DNA of 64,000 nt from Clavaria fumosa (Eukaryota > Basidiomycota > Agaricomycetes > Agaricales > Clavariaceae). The translations under genes were made by a program, and so were the position numbers. Shown here in pieces: positions 11,330 through 18,942 of the stretch (its first letter is position 1; the number at the start of each line of letters is the position of its first letter). The notes beneath the pieces were generated by a model. The model made no database searches and had not been told where the DNA came from. It saw nothing but the letters and a program-made list of their open reading frames with translations. The stretch is from contig OX637802.1 of assembly GCA_951802425.1 (NCBI GenBank), positions 868,001-932,000 on the forward strand. The letters are read 5' to 3'.

Positions 11330-12178
11330 CGTCGGTGTCAGTGAGTGGGTTGAGAGGCTCGGGCTGTGGTATGTGGACGGCGGCTCGGTATCTGGCGGCG
11401 AGTGCTCTAGCTGCCAAGAGATCGGGGATGTTGGTCGGGGTGATGGGGGAGACTGGAACGTTAACGGGGATCCGGGAGCGTCTGCTAGGAACGGTGGGAT
11501 AGGGCTGAGTGGTACGAGGTTTCCAGTCCATGATGTATCACGTGGCGGTATCGACGAGGTATTCGGCTCAGTGTCCGGTGATTGTAATGAAATGTTCGCT
11601 GGGCTGGGTCTGCGTGCACTTGTTGGCGAAAGTTCGGGTGGTGGGTACGGGCGAGGCGGGACGCGGAGACGGCGAGGCTTCGGTGGAAGCGGGGGTCAGG
11701 ATATTGTCGAGCTCTTCGATATTGAGGCCTTCTAAGACCTCAGCGATGTCTTCTTGTTGTTGGGCAATCCAAAGATCGGTTAGGCGCTCGTGCAGGCCTT
11801 CTATAAATTCGACCTGACTATAGGTTTCGAATATACGTTGTACGCGGAGGGTTCTGGAGGTAAGTAGTCCGGTAGGAATAAATTGCCTCTCAACGGAGCG
11901 ATATACGACACTCTTCGGGTACTTTCGATACTCGGGAGTGGGCGGACGTGTGATTGCGGTCGGGGTTCGTCTGTCGATGTGTCGCAGACGGTTTCGTCGC
12001 CAGGTCTCGCGGATTTCAATCAGTCCGGGAGGGGGTGGCAGGTGCAGGGCGTATTGCCGTGTTCGGTAGGCTTGGTCAGCGGGGTCATTCGTACGAGTCG
12101 CAAGGACAGTGGGAGAAGCCAGGTTTGGAAAGAGAACCAGGTCTGGAGGGGAGGTGGTTATGGCGAGACTTGTTATTA
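11259..12178 (-). pseudogene. Pre-gag open frame of the chromovirus, two TGA stops
   Basis: A frame runs from the primer-binding site to a TAG at 11259-11261, broken only by TGA at 11568-11570 and 11538-11540. The product would be rich in Pro, Arg and Thr and end in an acidic DLDSDSE tail. It shares its frame with pol and overlaps the start of gag by 71 bp. No ATG is present at its beginning; an ATA in the context GCCATAACC lies where a start might be expected. The function is unknown; it may be an N-terminal gag extension or a separate leader protein. Confidence 0.5.
12166..12177 (-). promoter_or_regulatory. Primer-binding site, self-primed type
   Basis: One nucleotide inside the 5' LTR, the element-sense strand reads AATAACAAGTCT. 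This is the exact reverse complement of AGACTTGTTATT at 12265-12254 within the LTR, which is the predicted 5' end of the transcript. No tRNA 3'-end complement (TGG...) is evident here. The arrangement matches the Tf1/sushi self-priming strategy, in which the mRNA 5' end folds back and primes reverse transcription. Confidence 0.7.
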
Positions 12179-12766
12179 TGTTACGGCTTACTGCTGAGTC
12201 AGTCCTGGGCAGGCTAGCTGGGCAGGATGCAAGCAGAGAGAGTAAATTGCGAGAATAACAAGTCTGGGGAATACAGGACACGTATCTACCTGTATTTATA
12301 CTGAATTATGGTGGTACAGTAACAATGTAGGTACAAGGGATGAAGGGAAGGTCGGCGACGGTAGGGAGGAGGGGGTGTACCAAGGGGACGATCACATGGT
12401 TGCGAGGGCAGGAACAAGGTCACGAGGGCGGGGTTGGCGGGGCGATGGGATATTGATGGGGAGTATAAGGGCGCTAGGGGGACGGGATAGTGGTAGCGAG
12501 GGGGAGAGATAAAAGGAGAGCCGGATTAGGCTTAATGTTGATGGGAACAGGGTGACAGCTGTCGGCTGGTGACAGGATGATGGCAACCCGCACAGACGTC
12601 CCATCACAAATATGGGCCGTCCTCTTGGTAAGGCTCACGTGACTGGGCGCTTGTGAGTCATGTGGTCGTAGAGGGTCTAAGGCCGCTAGTCCCAGATCGC
12701 GAGTATCCAGTGAAGGTCGCGGGGCGCTAAAGGTCGTGGCTCGTCACGTGCTTACATACCGTAGCA
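12179..12766 (-). repeat. 5' LTR of the chromovirus (element sense)
   Basis: The 588-bp repeat starts TGCTACGG and ends CCGTAACA in element sense. It carries a TATAAATA box (minus strand of 12293-12300) 28 nt ahead of the AGACTTG at 12265 that is the likely transcript start. At differing sites it keeps CpG at six positions and has the deaminated form at three. Confidence 0.95.
12265..12300 (-). promoter_or_regulatory. LTR core promoter (TATA box and predicted start)
   Basis: TATAAATA occupies the minus strand of 12293-12300. With +1 at 12265 the box spans about -35 to -28, a normal spacing. The start site is an inference, supported by its coincidence with the primer-complementary block. Confidence 0.6.
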
Positions 12767-12862
12767 ATCTGGTGAATTGGGGGTTTCACCAAAAATGAGT
12801 GTTATGTGTGACAAGGAGTAACATTCACCACCCTTGAAAAAATCCCTCTCAGCCATGTCAGC

Positions 12863-13260
12863 ATGTCCGCACTCAAGATACCTCCAGATATCCTGAAAGA
12901 GTATCTCCCAAGCCAAAAACTACCCATAACTGATCTCCTGGCTTTTGATATCCCTCGAGCGACAGGCAAAACCTTCAAAAGTTTAACATTTTCTAGCAAA
13001 CCTCCTAATATCTCACCTGACAACATAAAAGCCCTCCTTTGCACCCACCTGCCACACATTGCATTTCTAGTCACCCAAAGCCTGATGGCGGCTTGTCAAC
13101 AGTTGCAAATGCCAAGGACTTGGATGAGCAGCCAGTGGGAGATGAGGAAAAAGAGGAGGGAGAGATGGGCCAAGGCAAGCGAAAGAGGACAGCAAATCAG
13201 CTCTACAGTCTTGCGAGCTTTGCACAGCACTGGGACAATGAGGCCTCAGATGCTGAGTAA
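12863..13260 (+). other. Unrecognised open stretch inside the TIR element
   Basis: An ATG-initiated frame begins SALKIPPDILKEYL. A second frame (13039-13260) takes over with a Glu/Lys-rich segment (DEEKEEGEMGQGKRKRT) and ends near SFAQHWDNEASDAE. Its composition looks protein-like, and a frameshift between the two frames would join them. It is not recognised as a transposase. It could be a remnant of the element's own gene or a captured host fragment. Confidence 0.3.
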
Positions 13261-13663
13261 CCCAATTTGGTAACTAGTTGAATCAATTCACCAATTTGGA
13301 CTGTTATGCGTTACATGTGTTACTTTTCACTGATTTTGAGAGCTGCGTTACGCGTTACCGGTGAATTGAGTTAAATGGTACAGTACTGAAGTATTGTTGG
13401 ACTGATAGTTTTACAATACTTAACTACAGATTTCAACAACCATGTACTTGCTGACCAATTTTATGTAATAAATTTATGTAATCTGCTTATAGTTCAATAA
13501 CCACTCATCAGATTTGGAGGTGTGAGAATGAAAACTACATGAAAATTCCCATGTCAACAAAGACTACAATACTGAAATATTCATAGCTCAGCAACCACTG
13601 GGCCAATCTTCACCAATTTTTTAACAGTATCTGTACACCACTCAATTAACATTTTTTCTTCCT

Positions 13664-13693
13664 CCTTGCAGTGTCTGCAAGGGTTTTTGCTAG
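13664..13693 (+). other. Helitron 3' terminus (hairpin plus CTAG)
   Basis: CCTTGCAG-TGT-CTGCAAGG forms an 8-bp stem with a 3-nt loop. It is followed by 11 nt ending in CTAG at 13690-13693 and then a host T. This is the standard Helitron end, where the hairpin serves as the rolling-circle termination signal. Confidence 0.85.
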
Positions 13694-14320
13694 TTTTTTA
13701 ATAATAATAAGAATATTAATATTAATATGTTCTGAGCCTTCACGTGATTGAAGCTTTTTTTTTTTTTTTTTTTTTGAATCAGCATTTCTATACCGCAACA
13801 TGTAGCTAAGACAAAGACGTGGCTGTACGTGAGGTACATGAATTCTGGGAAGTGTTTGGAGTGTGGTGGTGACGGAGGTGTGTGGGGTAAGTGTCGTGGC
13901 GTTGGGATGGGAAGCCGTGTCAAGTAGGTTTAGGCCAGGCGTGATTGGTTCTGACCTCGGACTATCCAACAGAGCATGCCTCCGAGACGGCATAGAAACG
14001 CCTCTACCGCGTCCGAGGCTTTCGTTCCCCCAGGTGACACCATCGACCCCGACACACCACCAATCCAAGAATTCCTGCCCCCACCTCCCCTCTCCTCGAC
14101 GGCCCATAAATACCGGCCTCACGTATCGGACGTTGCATTCGCGCGCACGCAGGACGCCCTGAACTCGTTCATAGCCTCCCCTCTTTCTGCGGAATTGTAG
14201 ACGCGCCTCCACGACGCGCCGCGCAGCCTGGCGTGCAGAGCTGGCTAGCAGACTGGTGGAACGACGTCGCGTACATGGGCTATCGCGACCCCGTCGTCGT
14301 GTTCGTGAGCTACTACTTTG
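13694..14320 (+). repeat. Duplicated carnitine acetyltransferase 5' fragment, copy 1
   Basis: These 627 bp match 16930-17551 almost exactly. The match begins at the first base after the Helitron and ends abruptly at 14320, where argJ sequence starts in the opposite orientation. It includes a 5' flank with an AAT/T-run and the coding start at 13976 (MPPRRHRNAS). The coding part breaks at an in-frame TAG after SPLSAEL in this frame, with [20 protein letters not shown] continuing in another. It is a pseudogene fragment. Confidence 0.85.
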
Positions 14321-15130
14321 TCGCCATCCACGCTGATTGAGTTGAAGCTACGCTCGACGGCGTAGTTCAGGGCGGACTGTAGGCTGCGCGGCGAGACTGG
14401 GCAGTCTGTGAGGATACACCCTAAAAGCGTGGCATGGAGCGCGCACACGGGCGGTGGGCCCAAGACGGGGTGGATCATCCCCGCACCCTTGTCCATGCCC
14501 GCAATTCGGAACTCGCGGCCTCCGATGGCAAACGTCCGCGCGCGCACCTTGAGAAACGTGTCCGTCGTCATGAAGGCGCGAGCGGCGCGCTCCCACGCAG
14601 CGAAGTCCGGGCCGAGCGAGGAGGTGGTCCCCAGTGCCTGCGAGGCGATACCCGACAAGACCCGAGAGATGGGCAAGGTCTGGCCGATAACGCCTGTCGA
14701 CATCACGAGAGTCTCTCCTTGCCCCTTAGCATCTCCGAGGAGGGCACCGGTGGTGCGTGCCATAGCCCACGCGTCTTCGAGACCCTGTTTTCCCGTGACA
14801 GCATTCGCGCACCCGCTGTTCACGACTATCGCCCTCGCCCGTCCGCCATTTGCAGCCAGAACGGCTTGAGAGACGATCACGGGTGCCGCTTGAAACGCGT
14901 TCCGTGTGAAGCACGCTGCGGCAGAGGTGGGGCGGGGAGAGGTGGACAAAATGCAAAATGACTGCGAGATCCGGGCTGGAGGATGACTTTTTGACGCCAG
15001 CGTGTATACCAGTGAGAAGGTAGCCTTTGGGAAGCGCGTGATCTGGGATTGGTTGGTGGAGGTGAGACTTGGAAGGTGCGGGCCTCATGGAGAAGGTCGA
15101 CAACGCGCGCTTGAACGCATAGCGAAACAT
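14321..15130 (-). pseudogene. argJ: argJ (ornithine acetyltransferase), truncated and frameshifted
   Basis: The family is glutamate N-acetyltransferase/ornithine acetyltransferase, a mitochondrial arginine-biosynthesis enzyme that cleaves itself at a Thr. Seen here are a mitochondrial-type leader ([17 protein letters not shown]), [16 protein letters not shown], then after a one-base frame change [36 protein letters not shown] and [10 protein letters not shown]. The autoprocessing segment [21 protein letters not shown] follows. The protein stops being ArgJ immediately after VDGD, so the conserved MSTNDT block and the whole C-terminal half are missing, replaced by antisense carnitine acetyltransferase sequence. 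It cannot be functional; an intact copy elsewhere in the genome is expected. Confidence 0.9.
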
Positions 15131-15267
15131 TAGCGATAGCAGTCTGGAGAAGCCTCAGCTAAACCTCGCCGAAGGGAACCCTCCAATTTTTAACGCGTTC
15201 AGCAAACAGCGCCAGTCTGTAGACGGTGCCGCAGTTTGGCGATAGTGTGTGAAAGCTTCAAAAGGCG

Positions 15268-15401
15268 GGCGGCATCAGCAAAACAGCTTGGCTAAATGTA
15301 AGTATACAGGTGTGTAACACCCCAAGTTGTCTTGGGGTGTTACATACTGGTCCATACCTGTCTAGACAACAACTTAGCCTAGCCATTTTGTTGATGCCGC
15401 C
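15268..15401. mobile_element. Small MITE-like inverted-repeat element
   Basis: The ends ggcggcatca (15268) and tgatgccgcc (15401) are inverted, and the similarity continues inward for about 30 bp (GCAAAACAGCTTGGCTAA against ACAAAATGGCTAGGCTAA). At its centre, TGTAACACCCCAAG (15313-15326) and CTTGGGGTGTTACA (15331-15344) form a perfect 14-bp stem around a TTGT loop. It is 134 bp, non-coding, and has no clear target duplication. Confidence 0.6.
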
Positions 15402-15695
15402 TCAGAGTTGAGTGGGTTTATCTGATTCACACTCATTCTTCTCCTGTCACGGTGGGTTGAGCTGCCTGTTGTGTCACCAGAGATACTACACACCACAGGG
15501 TGGATGAAGATAACCCAGGAAGTTCCCTTTAACACTAGCCCAGATTTCGGAGAAATGACTTGAAGGGAACTGATGCACCAGTGGCAGATCGCTCCTCACC
15601 GGCGATTGTAAACATGAATTTTTAAACATGAATAATGATCTCATCTAAAGTGCAAGGGTACATGATCCCCGTCTCGTTTGGATTTCACTGGCACA

Positions 15696-16503
15696 TCATG
15701 CATCCACAAGGGTGAAAGCATCATCGCATTGAAGGACGTGCGTCAGGTGACTGCAGTCTGCAGATTTGACCACTGTCGCGGCCCCGGTTTCCTCCACATC
15801 GAGCACGGTGACCGAGCAATTACCGTAGGAGGGAGGAGGAGGAGGCACGCCTTCGCCACGAACCGCCCTCCCACTGCGGACAAGCTCCTGCATGAGCTTC
15901 TGTATGCAGCCGCCGTGGAACACGAGGAGGACGTCGCGGGGTTGAGCATTGGATGACAGTGTCGTCGCTGGGTCTGCCAGATTGGATGATGCATGCGCTT
16001 GTCCCTTGAGGCGAGCGACGAACGCGTCCCACCACCCAATGAGACGTGCGGCGAAGAGAGTCACGGCTTCGCCGGAGTCCTTAATGGTAGCTGCGTGGGC
16101 AACAGGATGGCCTTGTCGAGCCCCAAGGAACTGCTCCCCGGTTACATTTTGCAGAACCAGAGCATGATAATCTCACCCTCTCCCGAAGCTCCTTCTCCCG
16201 ATGGAGCTGGACGTTGGGGTGGTGCCGTAGGATAATCTCTGCAGTCTTGTTCCCCAAAATCGAGCATTAAAATGTAATTGTCGTGCAATGGCGAAGCAAG
16301 ACACAACGCACACGGGCCGCCCTGCAGAGGTCACTGGAGTACGCGTCACAGAAGGGCACTGATTCCAACGCCGAGGCGGTCGTCTCAGACTGCGCTAAAC
16401 CCTCCGCGTTCAAAGAGACATCTAAATGTCCTTGGAAGATATGTTGTTTGTTGAAATCGGTCTCGCCGTGTCGGACGAGGTAGATGCGTGCGATAATAGT
16501 CAT
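15696..16503 (-). pseudogene. Histidine phosphatase (phosphoglycerate mutase-like), probably broken
   Basis: Exon 1 starts MTIIARIYLVRHGETDFN, with the phospho-histidine RHG motif at about residue 10. Exon 2, near 16230-16165, gives AEIILRHHPNVQLHREKELRER. The last exon carries TLFAARLIGWWDAFV and the second catalytic histidine in LLVFHGGCIQKLMQEL, ending at TLVDA. The 30-40 residues usually found between the RER motif and the TLFAARL helix, including the catalytic acidic residue region, are not found in the short gap between these exons. It lies among gene fragments, so a pseudogene is more likely than a working enzyme. The first in-family ATG is at 16503. Confidence 0.6.
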
Positions 16504-16929
16504 GGTATCGATTTCGTAGATCGTCCTGGATGAGTTGTCAGGGCATACTGATGATCTTATAAAGCCCATGCGAAGCCCAACTTGAAGCGCTGAGAAACTG
16601 GTGGAAACGAGGGGTTCCTCAAACGCGCATCAGTTTAGGGCGGTTTGAAATGAGGCGACACACAACGGACGATGTGATGACATCTTCTGATTGTCGCGCA
16701 GTCAGTCTGATTGATCCCAGTCCAAGTCGACGTGACCGCGACTCTGTGCTCGTCGAGTCTGCTTCCGTTGTTCTTCCTCAACCCCGCATTCAACGGCGAG
16801 CGATCAGCTTCGAAGGCGAACCATCTTACGCGCTTGAAGCGAGTCTATGCTCAGACTGCTTGCTCGACTGGCCACTCGGTCTTCACCGGTTCACCATTTC
16901 ACCACTAGCTTCGGTCCGTAGGTTTTCCA

Positions 16930-17551
16930 TTTTTTAATAATAATAAGAATATTATTATTATTATTTTCTGAGCCTTCGCGTGATTGAAGCTTTTTTTTTT
17001 TTTTTTGAATCAGCATTTCTATACCGCAACATGTAGCTAAGACAAAGACGCGGCTGTACGTGAGGCACATGAATTCTGGGAAGTGTTTGGAGTGTGGTGG
17101 TGACGGAGGTGTGTGGGGTAAGTGTCGTGGCGTTGGGATGGGAAGCCGTGTCGAGTAGGTTTAGGCCAGGCGTGATTGGTTCTGACCTCGGACTATCCAA
17201 CAGAGCATGCCTCCGAGACGGCATAGAAACGCCTCTACCGCGTCCGAGGCTTTCGTTCCCCCAGGTTACACCATCGACCCCGACACACCACCAATCCAAG
17301 AATTCCTGCCCCCACCTCCCCTCTCCTCGACGGCCCATAAATACCGGCCTCACGTATCGGACGTTGCATTCGCGCGCACGCAGGACGCCCTGAACTCGTT
17401 CATAGCCTCCCCTCTTTCTGCGGAATTGTAGACGCGCCTCCACGACGCGCCGCGCAGCCTGGCGTGCAGAGCTGGCTAGCAGACTGGTGGAACGACGTCG
17501 CGTACATGGGCTATCGCGACCCCGTCGTCGTGTTCGTGAGCTACTACTTTG
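16930..17551 (+). repeat. Duplicated carnitine acetyltransferase 5' fragment, copy 2
   Basis: This 622-bp partner of 13694-14320 differs by T-run and AAT-run lengths and scattered substitutions. To its left is ggttttcca, so the A|T junction at 16929/16930 looks like the unoccupied version of the Helitron target. Unlike copy 1, the gene continues past the repeat end. Confidence 0.85.
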
Positions 17552-17921
17552 CGCACCTCGATGACCGACTCCGACGGGACCCCGTCAAGCGTGCCTTGGC
17601 TTTGGTGAAGGCTATGCTCCCTTTTCGAAATCTGATGCAGAGGTGTGTCATGTTTCAAGCGCATGGGATTTCGAAGTCGCTGAATCGATTGTTTCAACAA
17701 ATGAATAATTAGAGCCGGAACAGGTGCGCGGTACGCCTCTGTGTATGGCCTCTTACAAATGGATGTATGACCCGGCAGATTCCATAGTTCCCGGTACTCA
17801 TCAGTCGCGCGGAAGCACGACCCGCAGGCCCACAATCATGTCGTCTTCATCCGCAAGAACAAGTCCTACCAAGTCACCCTCAATACCCCTGCTGGTGCAG
17901 AACTTTCTGCGGCAGAATTAG
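17207..17921 (+). pseudogene. Carnitine O-acetyltransferase 5' fragment
   Basis: The family is choline/carnitine acyltransferase, which moves acetyl groups between CoA and carnitine. The start MPPRRHRNAS is followed by a stop after SPLSAEL. Homology resumes in other frames as [55 protein letters not shown], and then QAHNHVVFIRKNKSYQVTL in yet another frame. Family sequence stops near 17921. The catalytic HxxxD half is absent. Stops, frame changes and truncation make it a pseudogene. Confidence 0.85.
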
Positions 17922-18471
17922 AAGTGTGCACTCTCTGTGTCCTATGCCACCACACATCTGGCTTACGAAGGATGATCTGGTCAGATTGAATTCATAATCA
18001 AGAAAGCAAGCACCCAGGGAAAAGGGAAATGCCCTTGGCAGACTTCAGCCTTCATGAGTATGAATACATTTCATATCTCCTCATAGCAAATTGAAGGATG
18101 ACATGGCATTATTTATGCAACATTGTTTACTGAGTTGCAACCAGCTAAATTGGAGGAGTTGCAGAGAGATAAGCATAAGTAATATGTGCATGAGGAATTG
18201 GGTCATGAAGGACAAGGCAGCATCTGGTATAATTTGTAATGGCTGCAAGATGTCCCAATAGCCTCATATCCAGTTTTGTGGATTATAAGATCTGATCTCT
18301 TGCCCTCCGGACTAGAACAACACCATGATATTTCGTAACCAGCTCTGCACAGGTTCTCCAACTTGAAACCGGACACTAAACATTCTCCTTCCAACATTCT
18401 CCTTCCAAAGCTCTTCTGTGAAGCAGCAACGCCATACTTTTCCCTTCTACTACATCCTCCCAAGTACTGAC
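17922..18471. other. Intergenic, nothing recognised
   Basis: AT-richer DNA lies between the gene-fragment region and the first ordinary gene. No motif, RNA or coding frame is convincing. Confidence 0.4.
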
Positions 18472-18606
18472 ATGTGCTGCATTGTACGCAACATCATCCT
18501 CACGATTTTCATTATCGTGATTATAGTTGGGTTACTCGTCTTTGGAGTTGTCTTTGCGATTCAGCGAGCACATATCCCTGGTGTTATCCCAAAAGTAATC
18601 AAGTAA
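18472..18606 (+). CDS. Possible small single-span membrane protein
   Basis: This is a 44-residue frame starting MCCIVRNI, with an uninterrupted hydrophobic stretch of about 23 residues (IILTIFIIVIIVGLLVFGVV) and a basic tail ending PKVIK. The composition is that of a signal anchor or a tiny tail-type membrane peptide. It could equally be the first exon of a longer gene or chance. No family is recognised. Confidence 0.3.
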   Translation: MCCIVRNIILTIFIIVIIVGLLVFGVVFAIQRAHIPGVIPKVIK

Positions 18607-18942
18607 GTCAAACCAGTCCTTCAGAGAGACAGTGCTTGATGTCGACCGCAGCCGACCGATTCAGACATAACAATACGCGAATGACAACATCGATACCACT
18701 GTGTGCAGTTTGCTAGTTCCCCCATCGCTGTCTATTATTCCATACCACCATTCGTCTCGTTCCCCTTGACCGCAGAGCGACTCTGGGGTTTTGTTATTGT
18801 CTCACGCCGTGTAGCAGCCCGATAACGATAATTGATGTTGACTTCAACTTGTAAGTAGTGACGGTAAAGTGGTCGAAGTGAAGGTGGCGGAAAGTGTAAC
18901 GCGCGTCGCGCACTGTTTCAATTCGGGGCTGCCATCGCTCCA

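Larger units (their letters stand above)
6394..12766 (-). mobile_element. Ty3/gypsy chromovirus, complete with LTRs
   Basis: Two 588-bp LTRs differing at nine positions bound a minus-strand pre-gag/gag/pol body. A perfect 5-bp target duplication, atctg, lies at 6389-6393 and 12767-12771. Pol runs protease, RT, RNase H, integrase, chromodomain, the Ty3/gypsy order, and the terminal chromodomain marks a chromovirus. The insertion is recent (about 98.5% LTR identity) but pol and pre-gag carry internal TGA stops, so this copy cannot make its full set of proteins. Confidence 0.95.
6344..13383. mobile_element. TIR DNA transposon with TA target duplication
   Basis: Including the flanking TA, 6342-6368 and 13359-13385 are perfect inverted repeats of 27 bp (outer CTGTACCATTTAACTCAATT). 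TA dinucleotides at 6342-6343 and 13384-13385 fit a 2-bp target duplication, as in Tc1/mariner-like elements. Without the gypsy insertion the element would be about 660 bp. Repeated gttac/gtaac motifs lie just inside both ends. No DDE transposase is recognisable, so it appears non-autonomous; the superfamily is inferred only from the TSD. Confidence 0.75.
3100..13693 (+). mobile_element. Helitron, internally deleted and twice interrupted
   Basis: The body consists of the Helitron-like N-terminal domain and a PIF1-type helicase at 3100-6343. The C-terminal codons lie at 13386-13405, the 3' non-coding part at 13406-13663 and the canonical 3' end at 13664-13693. That end is an 8-bp GC-rich hairpin, then 11 nt ending in CTAG, followed by a host T. 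A TIR element carrying a gypsy retroelement occupies 6344-13383. The 5' end (TC after A) was not identified, so the start given is that of the ORF. The element is non-autonomous because the HUH nuclease is absent. Confidence 0.85.

Noticed and set aside
13676..14212. 188-codon minus-strand frame over the duplicated fragment (also 16961-17443)
   Set aside because: It runs antisense to recognisable carnitine acetyltransferase coding sequence and through a poly-T run giving poly-Lys. No independent support.
15313..15344. Palindrome considered as a Rho-independent-type terminator or an LTR end pair
   Set aside because: This is a eukaryotic locus, and no internal retroelement domain or second LTR is nearby. 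It is better described as the core of a small inverted-repeat element.
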